A stretch of 64,000 nucleotides of DNA from an uncultured Flavobacterium sp. Its GTDB lineage: Bacteria; Bacteroidota; Bacteroidia; Flavobacteriales; Flavobacteriaceae. The notes under the pieces are model-generated. The model made no database searches. It saw only the letters and a list, made by a program, of their open reading frames with translations, and had not been told where the DNA came from. The position numbers and the translations under genes are program-made. Positions 1-9,071 of the stretch are shown here, one piece after another (the first letter of the stretch is position 1; each line of letters starts with the position of its first letter). Location of the stretch: NCBI RefSeq assembly GCF_943913405.1, contig NZ_CALTYA010000017.1:6106-70105 (forward strand), given 5' to 3'.

Positions 1-697
1 TCAAAGTAGCCAAAGCTCTTTCTTTCAAGTCATTGATCTGCAACAAGTCTTGCTTTTCTTTAACTGAAAGATTCATGTTTGAAGACACGAAATTAATCAA
101 GAAAGATTTGCTTTCGATATTTTTTATGGCAAAAGTAGCCTCCGTTGGAATATTCGGACTTTCCTTTATAATTTGGATAGCCAATTCTTTTACCGATTCA
201 ATTATCGTAGAAAATTCCGCTTCCTCATTCTCAGGACGATTCTCAGGAACTTCTTTAATCGTAGCTTTTAAATAAGGCTGTTCAGAAGTCACTTCGTCAA
301 TTTCAAAGCGTTTTTTTCCTTGTAAAATTACCGTGACATTTCCGTCAGGCATTTTTAAAACGCGTAAGATTCTAGCAACGGTTCCTACTTTATTGATTTC
401 TTCAGGAGACGGATCTTCGTCGTCTTCATTTTTTTGGGAAACCACGCCGATAACTTTTCCGCCGGCATTGGCATCATTGATCAGCTTGATAGATTTGTCA
501 CGCCCTGCTGTAATCGGAATCACAACGCCAGGAAACAAGACCGTATTTCGCAAAGGAAGAATAGGAAGATCTTGAGGAAGTTCCTCGTTGTTCATTTCCT
601 CTTCGTCTTCGGGGGTTAAAAGCGGGATTAATTCTGAATCGTTATCAAATTCTTGTAGTGACAAGTTGTCAATTGTAAGTATTTTTTGATTTGACAT
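1..697 (-). CDS. lon: Lon protease, N-terminal part (cut by window edge)
   Basis: The reverse strand from 697 reads a protein beginning MSNQKILTIDNLSL and continuing through an acidic stretch to the LON substrate-binding domain (LPILPLRNTVLFPGVVIPI near residues 45-63). About 232 codons are present; the AAA+ and Ser-Lys protease domains lie beyond the window. Lon is the ATP-dependent cytosolic protease that degrades misfolded and regulatory proteins. The acidic extension before the LON domain is seen in flavobacterial forms. A TGGCATAAAGATTG motif lies about 127 bases upstream and is shared with dnaK, which suggests common stress control (inference). Confidence 0.93.
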   Translation of the reverse strand, partial: MSNQKILTIDNLSLQEFDNDSELIPLLTPEDEEEMNNEELPQDLPILPLRNTVLFPGVVIPITAGRDKSIKLINDANAGGKVIGVVSQKNEDDEDPSPEEINKVGTVARILRVLKMPDGNVTVILQGKKRFEIDEVTSEQPYLKATIKEVPENRPENEEAEFSTIIESVKELAIQIIKESPNIPTEATFAIKNIESKSFLINFVSSNMNLSVKEKQDLLQINDLKERALATL

Positions 698-823
698 AGT
701 ATATTTAAGTCATTTTGTCATTAAACATGGAGCATAAAAATTGCTCGAGATAGGCTTTTGGTTGTAAATTACTGAAAATCAAATGAATTTTAAAAACATT
801 TTATTTTTCTTTAAATATAAAAT

Positions 824-837
824 CAATCTTTATGCCA
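824..837 (-). promoter_or_regulatory. sigma-54-like promoter motif upstream of lon
   Basis: On the minus strand this reads TGGCATAAAGATTG, identical over 14 bases to the motif upstream of dnaK at 17786-17799. It resembles the -24/-12 pattern TGGCAC-N5-TTGC but has A instead of C at the last position. It starts directly after the T-run of the preceding terminator, as a promoter would. The sigma-54 assignment is inference. Confidence 0.5.
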
Positions 838-874
838 TAAAAAAAGCCCCAAATAGTGTTCAACTTTTTGGGGC
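838..874 (-). terminator. Rho-independent terminator of the FN3 lipoprotein gene
   Basis: On the minus strand GCCCCAAA (867-874) pairs with TTTGGGGC (846-853) and is followed by a T-run. It separates the lipoprotein gene from lon. Confidence 0.85.
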
Positions 875-910
875 AAGTTTAAATTTAAAATTACGATTTC
901 AAAAATAATT

Positions 911-2200
911 TTAGTGTAACGTATAACTCAACAAAATACTTTGTACTGAAGCACTTCCAGAATATGTTATTGAATTTACAAGACCAACATTTTTTGCAAA
1001 CCAATATTCAGTATTCGTAACTGATAAAGCTCCCATAATAGAGGTTTCTTGCTTAATATGTACCTTAATTACATTAGGATAAGTTTCCCCGTTTACAGTA
1101 ACGGTTACGTCTTTTTCTAAAATTTTTCCTGTATAAGCAGTATTTTGTACTATTGAAGTTGGCAAACCATTGTATGTGGTAGTTTGTGAATAGTTTCCGG
1201 TCCAAGTTTGATTGACAGCGATATTATCTTTCAACATTATATATTCATAACCAGTTTGAACGCCTGTCATTCCTCCAGCATTTAAATTCAAATCACCAAT
1301 TTTGAAACTATAATTGCCATTGTTTTTATTTAGCCAAACTGTGGATGTTGCAGAAGCTCCACCACCGCTACCTGTCTGCTGTGAAAATTTATGATATGTC
1401 AATCCTCCAAAATTATCAATACCAATAATTTTCATAGTGAAATTATTACCATCTTGATTGTAAATCCATTGATTATTCAAAGCAGTTGGCCAATAATCTC
1501 CACTAGAAGTTCCGCCACCTCCTGAATTTGAACCTGCCACTGTTACAACTGGCGTCCAAGCACTTTTTTCTGTTGGTGAACAAACACTTCTCACATAAAA
1601 TCCATACGATGAAGAAGCTTGCAATCCAGTAATTTCTAAAGTAGGATTATTTGAAGCTATAATTGTACCCGTTCCAATGGCAAAACCAGAAACACCATAT
1701 TGAACTTCCCATGAAGTAGTTGTTGCTGTCCAAGTAAGATTTACTTTTGTTGCATCTGTAGCCACTCTTGTAGCTGTTAAATTTGTTGGAATTCCACAGC
1801 TTGCTGAAGGGCGCGAATTTACCGCAATCGGCCCAACCCAAGCGCTGACTTCATTTTCAGAACAATTTGCTCTGATATAAAATTGATAGTCATTTGAAGT
1901 AATTAAATTGGCAATTGTAAGATTTGTGCTTTCAGAGAAAATTGAAGTTCCGTTTCCTACAGTAAAACCTGAAATTCCATATTGAATTTCCCATGATTCT
2001 TCTTCTCCGCCTGCTACCCAGTTTAAATTTATATTGGTACCGTTTACAAAATCACTCGCTCTGAATGAAGTCGGGCCAACACAACCTTGATCTGGATTAA
2101 GAACAATAGTGCTGTCAATCGGTTCAATATCTTCACAAGAAATGAAATTGAAGGCGGTGAAAAGCAGTAAAAAAGCACTTAAATATTTAATTTTGCTCAT
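911..2200 (-). CDS. Lipoprotein with two fibronectin type III-like domains
   Basis: A start at 2200 (MSKIKYLSAF) gives a classical lipoprotein signal ending at FISC, about residue 23; an upstream TTG at 2233 would add 11 unhelpful residues. Two similar Ig/FN3-like domains follow (SWEIQYGISGF and SWEVQYGVSGF mark equivalent strands), each starting at a Cys-Pro-type segment. A Ser/Gly linker then leads to a roughly 190-residue C-terminal domain I do not recognise. No T9SS tail is present, so it is probably anchored in the outer membrane or periplasm. Probably surface or adhesion related; the function is unknown. It lies 45 bases after the MFS gene and may be co-transcribed with it. Confidence 0.75.
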   Translation of the reverse strand: MSKIKYLSAFLLLFTAFNFISCEDIEPIDSTIVLNPDQGCVGPTSFRASDFVNGTNINLNWVAGGEEESWEIQYGISGFTVGNGTSIFSESTNLTIANLITSNDYQFYIRANCSENEVSAWVGPIAVNSRPSASCGIPTNLTATRVATDATKVNLTWTATTTSWEVQYGVSGFAIGTGTIIASNNPTLEITGLQASSSYGFYVRSVCSPTEKSAWTPVVTVAGSNSGGGGTSSGDYWPTALNNQWIYNQDGNNFTMKIIGIDNFGGLTYHKFSQQTGSGGGASATSTVWLNKNNGNYSFKIGDLNLNAGGMTGVQTGYEYIMLKDNIAVNQTWTGNYSQTTTYNGLPTSIVQNTAYTGKILEKDVTVTVNGETYPNVIKVHIKQETSIMGALSVTNTEYWFAKNVGLVNSITYSGSASVQSILLSYTLH

Positions 2201-2245
2201 TATATTTAATGTTTGGTTAGTTTTAATGTCCAAATATAATTTTTT

Positions 2246-3574
2246 TTAGGCTTTATCCAATACTTTTTTTGGAACTCTGAATAATAAAAATACTCCTGCA
2301 ATAAAAAATATGGCTAAAAAGATTACTGCATTTCTAATACTTCCTGTGATTTGGTCGATTACTGCAAAAATTCCCATTCCGATAACTATTCCTACTTTTT
2401 CTGAAACATCAAAAAAGCTAAAGAATGAAGCTGTATCTTTTGTTTCTGGCAAAAATTTAGAGTAAGTAGAACGTGAGAGTGACTGAATGCCACCCATAAC
2501 TAATCCGACAAAGCTGGCTTCAACATAAAATTCTACAGGTGTTTCTACAAAAAATGCGGTAACGCAAAGCAGAAGCCAAATACAATTTATAAAAATTAAT
2601 GTTGGAATATTTCCAAATTTAGAAGCTGCCCTCGAAGTCAAAATTGCACCCAAAACAGCTACAAGCTGAATTAATAAGATGCTTGTAATTAATCCGACAG
2701 TTTTTTCATTATCAGATCCCCATAAAATTTCTTGTTCTCCAAAATAAGTAGCAACCAACATAAATGTCTGAACAGCCATACTATAAACGAAAAAACTGTA
2801 TAAATATTTCTTCAGCCTAAGATTATCTCCTAATAAATTCCATACTTTCTTCAGCTCTTTAAAACCATTAAAAAAGACAGCTTTTGTAACTTTATTACCC
2901 GTATTTCCTTTTGGCAGGTAGTAGAAAGTATATTGTGCGAATAAAATCCACCAAATTCCTACCGAAACAAATGAAAAACGCATGGCTTTCATTGCCATTT
3001 CTCCTTCAGTTCCTGTGAATCCAAAAAAATCTGGTTTTAAAACCATGGCCAAATTAAACAGAAGCAAAACCACGCTTCCTATGTATCCCATCGAATAGCC
3101 TCTGGCGCTCAATTTATCTTGATCTTCAGGAAAAGCTACATCTGGAAGATAAGAATTATAAAAAACAATGCTTCCCCAATAGCCAATCAATCCGAAAAAA
3201 TAACAGGTCAGGCTGGTGTAAATGCTTTCCAAATCAAACCAATACAATCCAATGCAAGAGAAAGCGCCCAAATAACAGAAGAACTGCATGAAGGATTTCT
3301 TATTTCCGGCATAATCAGCAATTCCAGATAATAAAGGGGAAATTATAGCTACGACTAAAAAAGCGGCAGCTGTTACAAAACTTATCAATGCAGAGCTTTT
3401 TATCGTAGTTCCGAAGACATCAATATAATGAGTGCCTTTTATTTTAAAAAGCGCGCCATAATAAAGAGGGAATATTGACGAAGCAATAACCAACGTATAA
3501 ACTGAATTTGCCCAATCATAGAAAGCCCAGGCGTTCATTAATTTTTTATTTCCTTTAGGTAAAGCTGTTTGCAT
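2246..3574 (-). CDS. MFS transporter, UMF1/Atg22-like family
   Basis: A 442-residue protein with about 12 hydrophobic segments. The N-terminus (NAWAFYDWANSVYTLVI) is the signature of the UMF1 branch of the major facilitator superfamily (Atg22-like, vacuolar effluxer-like). Bacterial members are inner-membrane permeases of uncertain substrate. The motif GGIQSLSRSTYSKFLP in the second half is also typical of the family. The gene has its own start at 3574 after a terminator for the upstream peptidase gene. Confidence 0.85.
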   Translation of the reverse strand: MQTALPKGNKKLMNAWAFYDWANSVYTLVIASSIFPLYYGALFKIKGTHYIDVFGTTIKSSALISFVTAAAFLVVAIISPLLSGIADYAGNKKSFMQFFCYLGAFSCIGLYWFDLESIYTSLTCYFFGLIGYWGSIVFYNSYLPDVAFPEDQDKLSARGYSMGYIGSVVLLLFNLAMVLKPDFFGFTGTEGEMAMKAMRFSFVSVGIWWILFAQYTFYYLPKGNTGNKVTKAVFFNGFKELKKVWNLLGDNLRLKKYLYSFFVYSMAVQTFMLVATYFGEQEILWGSDNEKTVGLITSILLIQLVAVLGAILTSRAASKFGNIPTLIFINCIWLLLCVTAFFVETPVEFYVEASFVGLVMGGIQSLSRSTYSKFLPETKDTASFFSFFDVSEKVGIVIGMGIFAVIDQITGSIRNAVIFLAIFFIAGVFLLFRVPKKVLDKA

Positions 3575-3589
3575 AATTTTGTTTTTATA

Positions 3590-3618
3590 TAAAAAAAGCT
3601 GCTCGTTAGAACAGCTTC
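3590..3618 (-). terminator. Terminator of the M48 peptidase gene
   Basis: Minus-strand reading gives AAGCTG, a roughly 10-base loop, CAGCTT and a run of T. It lies just downstream of the M48 stop codon. Confidence 0.7.
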
Positions 3619-3655
3619 GAAGATATTATTTTTTATCGAATGTCAAGATTATCTT

Positions 3656-4474
3656 TTATTTAAATGTAACTCCGAATTTTGCAGCGTCAGCTTTAGCTTG
3701 CGGAATCAAAGCTTTTAGGTTGGCAATTCTTGTAGCATTTGAAGGGTGTGTGCTCATGAATTCTGGCGGCGCGCTTCCTCCCGATTGTGCAGCCATTCTT
3801 TCCCAAAAAGCTACTGAAGCGTCTGGATTATAGCCTGCAATTGCCATTAGAGTAAGGCCAACTTTGTCAGCTTCACTTTCATGGCTTCTGCTAAATGGTA
3901 ATGCAACGCCATATTGTGCTGTTGCGCCATAAGCCTGCATAGCAATTTGTTGCGTTGCTTCACTTTTTCCGCCAGTTGCAGCACCAACTCCTGCAGCGCC
4001 CAATTGTGTCAAAACATCTGCACTCATTCTTTGCTGTCCGTGATTTAGCAAGGCGTGAGCAACTTCGTGTCCCATTACGACAGCCATTCCTGTTTCGTCT
4101 TTTGTTATAGGAAGAATTCCTGTGTAAAAAACAATTTTTCCTCCTGGCATACACCAAGCATTTACCTCTTTGCTGTCTACCAATTTATATTCCCATTGAT
4201 AATCTTTGAGATAACCCTTATATCCATTGGCGTTCAGGTATTTTTCAGCAGCATTTTTAATTTTTGTTCCTACAGTAGTTACTCGCTGCGCATCTGCAGT
4301 TCCGGTAATGACTTTGTTTTCTTTCAAAAAAGTACTGTATTGCTGAAAAGCAGACGGTAAAATTTGAGAATCTGGAACTAAGGCCAAGGTACTTTTTCCT
4401 GTAAAAGGATTTGTAGCACACGAATATATAATTCCAAAAGCAATTATCGGAATTAGTAAATATCTCTTTTTCAT
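3656..4474 (-). CDS. M48-family zinc metallopeptidase lipoprotein
   Basis: 272 residues with a lipobox at IIYSC (Cys19), so probably an outer-membrane or periplasmic lipoprotein. The zinc motif HEVAH is at residues 136-140, with the third-ligand motif SHESEADKVG at about 198-206. The overall form matches small M48 peptidases such as E. coli LoiP and YcaL, linked to quality control of outer-membrane proteins; that role is inferred from the family. A downstream conserved STHPS motif (around residue 240) also fits. It lies downstream of the GH31 gene with a large palindrome in between, so it may be transcribed on its own. Confidence 0.88.
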   Translation of the reverse strand: MKKRYLLIPIIAFGIIYSCATNPFTGKSTLALVPDSQILPSAFQQYSTFLKENKVITGTADAQRVTTVGTKIKNAAEKYLNANGYKGYLKDYQWEYKLVDSKEVNAWCMPGGKIVFYTGILPITKDETGMAVVMGHEVAHALLNHGQQRMSADVLTQLGAAGVGAATGGKSEATQQIAMQAYGATAQYGVALPFSRSHESEADKVGLTLMAIAGYNPDASVAFWERMAAQSGGSAPPEFMSTHPSNATRIANLKALIPQAKADAAKFGVTFK

Positions 4475-4489
4475 AATTTTGTTTTTGTT

Positions 4490-4572
4490 TTTAAACGCAA
4501 AATTTAAGCTTTCTCAAACTTAGCAAAGCTTAATTTTCCTTTGCTAAGAACTTAGCGAACTTTGCGTTTAAA
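4490..4572. repeat. Large compound palindrome between M48 and GH31 genes
   Basis: The outer arms TTTAAACGCAAA (4490-4501) and TTTGCGTTTAAA (4561-4572) are perfect inverted repeats. The inner arms CTTAGCAAAG (4519-4528) and CTTTGCTAAG (4539-4548) are also perfect. It lies downstream of the GH31 stop, so it could end transcription or protect the mRNA. It looks like a dispersed flavobacterial repeat. Confidence 0.75.
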
Positions 4573-4592
4573 TTCGTTCTTACTCAAATTTA

Positions 4593-6992
4593 CTAATTTC
4601 CTTTGATATGTATTTCAGTAAAATCCTTTTTTATTGTTAAATTATTGTCAATATCTAAATGCAAATCTTCGATTGCAACGTCTTCATTATCAATTTGTAT
4701 GCTTTCAATTTTAAAAGGCAAGCCTAAAAGATTGATTTTAAATTTAGTGTAAGGCGTGCTGAATTTTCCCTCTTTATGTTGTGTCAAAATCAATTCCTTT
4801 TCTTTTCCTGTCATTTTAAAAGTACGAAGGCTGAAACGACCTTTTGTGTAATCATAACCATCTTGGGCGTCTTCGTAAACTACCGAAGTTTCTTTTCCAT
4901 TTTTATAATAAACTTCTAAAGTAAGTTCGTCAAATTCTAATTCCCCAACATATTGTTGCACAGGATATTTTGGAATAATTGCTCCTTCTTTTACAAAAAC
5001 CGGAATTTCATCATAAGCTGTGTCAACCCAGATTTCCTTTCCTCCAGAAACCAATTCATTTGTCCAGTAATTGTACCAATTTCCTCTTGGAAGATACATT
5101 CTTCGGCCTTTTGAATTTGGTTCTAAAATTGGGCAAACTAAAATCTGGTTTCCAAAAATAAACTCGTCGGTTCTATAATGTGTCTGTGAATCTTCTTGAT
5201 CATAATAAACTAAAGGCTTCAGCATCGGAATTCCTTCGTCAATATATTGCCAAAACATGGTATATAAATAAGGAAGCAATTGGTATCTCAAATTGACGAA
5301 TTTTCGAGTAATATTTACCACTTCTTCGTCAAAAGCCCAAGGTTCCTGCTCGCCATGATGTCCAGAAGAATGCGTTCTGCAAAACGGATGGAAAACGCCT
5401 AACTGAATCCATCTTGCGTATAATTCGCCCGTAGGCTGTTCTGCAAAACCGCCAATATCAGAACCTGTAAAGCCCATTCCTGACAATGACATTCTTTGCA
5501 TTTGGATATTCGCAACCCAAAGGTGTTCCCAACTTGCCACATTATCTCCAGTCCAAGACGAAGTGTAGCGTTGTGCGCCAGAATAAGCCGATCTCGTAAT
5601 AATAAAAGGTCTTTTCGGATAAGAAAAACGCTTCACGCCTTCATAAGTCGCGCGCGCCATCTGTGTTCCATAAATATTGTGCGCTTTTCTGTGACTGCAC
5701 GGATTTCCGTCATAATCATGGCGAACATCTAATGGAAAAGTCTTTGTCGGGACTTCCATGACAGCAGGTTCGTTCATGTCATTCCAAACTCCTTTTACGC
5801 CAATTTCCCCAATCAATTCCTTGAATAATCCAGCCCACCATTCTCTTACAACAGGATTTGTAAAGTCAGGAAAATTACATTCGCCAGGCCAAACTTTTCC
5901 TTTCATGTAAGGTCCGTCGGCTCTTTTGCAGAAATAATCGTTTTCAATTCCTTCTTGATAAACCGAATATTCTTTGTCAATTTTTATTCCAGGATCAATG
6001 ATTACTATAGTTTTAAATCCGTCTTCGGCTAAATCGGCAACCATTTTCTTCGGATCTGGAAAATATTCTTTGTTCCAAGTGAAACAGCGAAATCCTTCCA
6101 TGTAATCAATATCCAAATAAATTCCGTCACATGGAATCTGCAATTCTCTAAATTTGCTCGCCACTTCCCTAACCTTGCTTTCTGGATAATAGCTCCATTT
6201 GCACTGGTGGTAGCCTAAAGCCCAAAGCGGAGGCAATTCAGGTTTTCCTGTCAAATCGGTGTAAGCCGTAACCACATCTTGCATATTCGGACCGTAGAAA
6301 AAATAGTAATTCATTTCGCCTCCGTCCGCCCAAAAACTCGTCACATTTCTCCTTTCTTGAGAAAAATCAAAAAAGCTTCTGAACGTATTGTCAAAAAAAA
6401 CGCCGTAGGCATTTTTATCTTTCAAACCAATATAAAAAGGTACCGATTTATACAACGGATCTTGGTCTTTTGCAAAAGCATATTGATCAGTCGCCCAGTT
6501 TTCAAGGCGTTTTCCTTTTAAATTCAAGTGTGTTGGCTTATCTCCAAGTCCGTAAAAACTTTCTCCGTCTTTAGAAATCTTGCTCATTTTCACGACATTC
6601 CCGCCATATTCATAGATTTCTTCCCAGTGGAAACCCAATTCGTCTTCCAGAATCGCATTTCCTTCCAAATCAAAAATCGAGTGGCGCAAATCAGCTTTAT
6701 GAACGTGGCATTCGATCTTGTTGGTAATTACGTTATAATAATCTTCTTCTTCCACTACTTCAAACTTGTTGAAACCGCGCGAATGGTTCTCGTCAATCGC
6801 ATACGAAAAGTCATTATTAAAGTAGCCTTTTGTAGTAAATCGAAAGCGAATCAAGCTGTCGCGGAAAACCGTAAGCTTTAAAATCACATTATTTTCAGCA
6901 TAAAAACAAACGCTGTCGCCCTCTTTTGTGTAATCGATTATTTTCGAAGGATATAAATCTCCTTTATATTCAAGTTCCGTATTTGTAATCAT
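4593..6992 (-). CDS. Glycoside hydrolase family 31 alpha-glucosidase
   Basis: 799 residues. Family 31 enzymes release terminal alpha-linked glucose from malto-oligosaccharides or glycogen fragments. The nucleophile motif is WNDMNEP with Asp405, and the acid/base region TGDNVASWEHLW contains Asp483. The order is an N-terminal beta-sandwich (to about 240), a (beta/alpha)8 barrel (about 250-590) and C-terminal beta domains. No signal peptide is visible, so it is probably cytosolic. It follows glgB (minus strand) but has its own promoter-like sequence at 7017-7047 and a palindrome just upstream. A role in turnover of glycogen or maltodextrins together with GlgB is likely. Confidence 0.92.
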   Translation of the reverse strand: MITNTELEYKGDLYPSKIIDYTKEGDSVCFYAENNVILKLTVFRDSLIRFRFTTKGYFNNDFSYAIDENHSRGFNKFEVVEEEDYYNVITNKIECHVHKADLRHSIFDLEGNAILEDELGFHWEEIYEYGGNVVKMSKISKDGESFYGLGDKPTHLNLKGKRLENWATDQYAFAKDQDPLYKSVPFYIGLKDKNAYGVFFDNTFRSFFDFSQERRNVTSFWADGGEMNYYFFYGPNMQDVVTAYTDLTGKPELPPLWALGYHQCKWSYYPESKVREVASKFRELQIPCDGIYLDIDYMEGFRCFTWNKEYFPDPKKMVADLAEDGFKTIVIIDPGIKIDKEYSVYQEGIENDYFCKRADGPYMKGKVWPGECNFPDFTNPVVREWWAGLFKELIGEIGVKGVWNDMNEPAVMEVPTKTFPLDVRHDYDGNPCSHRKAHNIYGTQMARATYEGVKRFSYPKRPFIITRSAYSGAQRYTSSWTGDNVASWEHLWVANIQMQRMSLSGMGFTGSDIGGFAEQPTGELYARWIQLGVFHPFCRTHSSGHHGEQEPWAFDEEVVNITRKFVNLRYQLLPYLYTMFWQYIDEGIPMLKPLVYYDQEDSQTHYRTDEFIFGNQILVCPILEPNSKGRRMYLPRGNWYNYWTNELVSGGKEIWVDTAYDEIPVFVKEGAIIPKYPVQQYVGELEFDELTLEVYYKNGKETSVVYEDAQDGYDYTKGRFSLRTFKMTGKEKELILTQHKEGKFSTPYTKFKINLLGLPFKIESIQIDNEDVAIEDLHLDIDNNLTIKKDFTEIHIKGN

Positions 6993-7016
6993 ATTTTCTC
7001 GTTGTATGGATTATAC

Positions 7017-7047
7017 CAAACTTACAAAGTTGTTAACGTTTTAGCAA
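7017..7047 (-). promoter_or_regulatory. Bacteroidota-type promoter for the GH31 gene
   Basis: On the minus strand TTG (7045-7047), a 20-base spacer and TAAGTTTG (7017-7024) match the -33/-7 pattern TTG-N19-23-TAnnTTTG. The start codon is 25 bases downstream. Confidence 0.5.
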
Positions 7048-7051
7048 TTAA

Positions 7052-7072
7052 TTTGCGATATTTTCACGCAAA
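7052..7072. promoter_or_regulatory. Palindrome TTTGCG-N9-CGCAAA upstream of the GH31 promoter
   Basis: A perfect 6-base inverted repeat lies directly upstream of the -33 element of the GH31 promoter. Its position suits an operator or activator site of a sugar-responsive regulator. No regulator is encoded nearby. Confidence 0.35.
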
Positions 7073-7169
7073 CGATATTGTTGATAACTGTATTCTTTTT
7101 AGCCCTAATTCAATAATTTTTAAAAGTAGATAAGTTTGATTTCAAAAATTCGTGAATTCGTGGCAAATC

Positions 7170-9071
7170 TTATTTTATTCTAAAAACCAAAACCGCTAGT
7201 CCTGCCAAATTCAAAACGCTGGAATATCCTTTTCCATCCCACGGAATTTCATCAATTTGTAAATTATTCTGTTCCAAACCGCTTCCTCCATATTTTAAAT
7301 CGTCACTGTTGAAAACTGTTTCTAATTTCCCGAAAGACGGAATTCCAATGCGATAATTTTCTCTGTAAACAGGAGTCAGATTGCAAACCACAACTAAATT
7401 TTCATCTGAATTATTTCCTTTTCGGATATAAGAAATCACAGAATTTTCACTATCGCTATAATTTATCCATTCGAAACCTTCTCCAGAAAATTGCTTTTCA
7501 AATAAAGCTGGCTGATTTTTATATAAAGAATTTAAGTCCGTAATTAAGTTTTTTATTCCGTTGTGGAAATTATACTGCAATAAATGCCAATCCAAACTCT
7601 GCTGGAAATTCCATTCAGCGCTTTGCCCAAATTCATCGCCCATAAAAAGCAATTTTGTCCCAGGATGCGTGAACATAAAACCATAAAGTAAACGCAGATT
7701 TGCGAATTTCTGCCATTCGTCGCCTGGCATTTTATTTAAAATAGACTGTTTTCCATAAACTACTTCGTCGTGCGATAATGGCAACATAAAATTTTCTGAA
7801 AAAGCATAATTTAAGCTGAAAGTCAAATCATTTTGATGATGTTTTCTATAAATTGGTTCTTTTTTGAAATATTCTAAGGCATCGTTCATCCAACCCATCA
7901 TCCACTTCATTCCAAAGCCCAAACCTCCAGCAAATACTGGTCTTGAAACCATTGGAAACGACGTACTTTCTTCAGCAATTGTCTGGATTCCTTCAAAACT
8001 TCCGTAGACTTCTACATTTAATTCTTTCAAGAAACTAATCGTATCTAAATTTTCTCTTCCGCCAAAAATATTTGGCTCCCACTCGCCTTCCTTGCGCGAA
8101 TAATCCAGATAAAGCATGGAAGCTACAGCGTCAACTCTAAGTCCGTCGATGTGGTAATTTTGCAACCAGAAAACCGCATTTGAAATCAAAAAAGATCGCA
8201 CTTCATTTCTTCCGTAATTAAAAATCAAGCTCTTCCAATCAGGATGATAGCCTTTTCTAATGTCTGGATGTTCATATAAATGCGTGCCATCAAAAAAGCC
8301 CAAGCCATGTTCATCACTAGGAAAATGTGATGGAACCCAATCTAAAATCACACCGATTCCCGCTAGGTGAAAAGCATCAACCAAAGCCATAAAATCTTCA
8401 GGTTTGCCAAAACGCGAAGTTGGCGCAAAATAACCGACCAATTGATAACCCCAAGAAGGTTCATAGGGATATTCCATGATCGGCATCAATTCGACGTGGG
8501 TAAATCCTGTTTCTTTTACATAATTCACCAATTCATCAGCCAATTCTACATAAGTCAGCGAACGATTTTCTTCAATTTTTTTCCGCCATGAACCCAAATG
8601 CACTTCGTAAACGGAATAAGGCTTGTCCAATCCGTTAAAATCTTTTCGGTTTTGCATCCAGTTTTCATCCTGCCAATTGTGCTGTAAATCCCAAACTACT
8701 GAAGCTGTATTTGGAGGCGTTTCACAATAAAAAGCAAACGGATCTGCCTTTTCTGTTTTGATATCGCTGTTGTGGGAATGGATTTTATATTTGTATTTGC
8801 TTCCTTTGTCAATTCCTGGAATGAAACCTTCCCAGACTCCAGATCCGTCCCAACGGACGTTTAGATCGTGCTCGCCTTCTGTCCAATAATTGAAATCTCC
8901 AACCACAGAAACTGCTTTTGCTGATGGCGCCCAAACGGCAAAATAGGTCCCTTTTTGTCCGTCAACTTCTGCCAAATGTGCGCCTAATTTTTCATAGAGA
9001 CGGAAATGCTTTCCTGCCTTGAAGAGATTGATATCAAAATCGGTAAAGAGCGAATATGGAATTGTTTTCAT
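7170..9071 (-). CDS. glgB: 1,4-alpha-glucan (glycogen) branching enzyme
   Basis: 633 residues, GH13 subfamily 9 type. GlgB moves segments of an alpha-1,4 chain to make alpha-1,6 branches in glycogen. The CBM48 domain is at about residues 25-115, followed by the barrel with catalytic Asp314 (GLRVDAVASML), Glu367 (TIAEEST) and Asp435 (LSHDEVVYG). It lacks the extra N-terminal N1 module of E. coli GlgB and is therefore about 100 residues shorter, a common short form. It overlaps the upstream YdeI-like gene by 4 bases (9068-9071), so the two are translationally coupled. No other glg biosynthesis gene is in the window. Confidence 0.95.
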   Translation of the reverse strand: MKTIPYSLFTDFDINLFKAGKHFRLYEKLGAHLAEVDGQKGTYFAVWAPSAKAVSVVGDFNYWTEGEHDLNVRWDGSGVWEGFIPGIDKGSKYKYKIHSHNSDIKTEKADPFAFYCETPPNTASVVWDLQHNWQDENWMQNRKDFNGLDKPYSVYEVHLGSWRKKIEENRSLTYVELADELVNYVKETGFTHVELMPIMEYPYEPSWGYQLVGYFAPTSRFGKPEDFMALVDAFHLAGIGVILDWVPSHFPSDEHGLGFFDGTHLYEHPDIRKGYHPDWKSLIFNYGRNEVRSFLISNAVFWLQNYHIDGLRVDAVASMLYLDYSRKEGEWEPNIFGGRENLDTISFLKELNVEVYGSFEGIQTIAEESTSFPMVSRPVFAGGLGFGMKWMMGWMNDALEYFKKEPIYRKHHQNDLTFSLNYAFSENFMLPLSHDEVVYGKQSILNKMPGDEWQKFANLRLLYGFMFTHPGTKLLFMGDEFGQSAEWNFQQSLDWHLLQYNFHNGIKNLITDLNSLYKNQPALFEKQFSGEGFEWINYSDSENSVISYIRKGNNSDENLVVVCNLTPVYRENYRIGIPSFGKLETVFNSDDLKYGGSGLEQNNLQIDEIPWDGKGYSSVLNLAGLAVLVFRIK

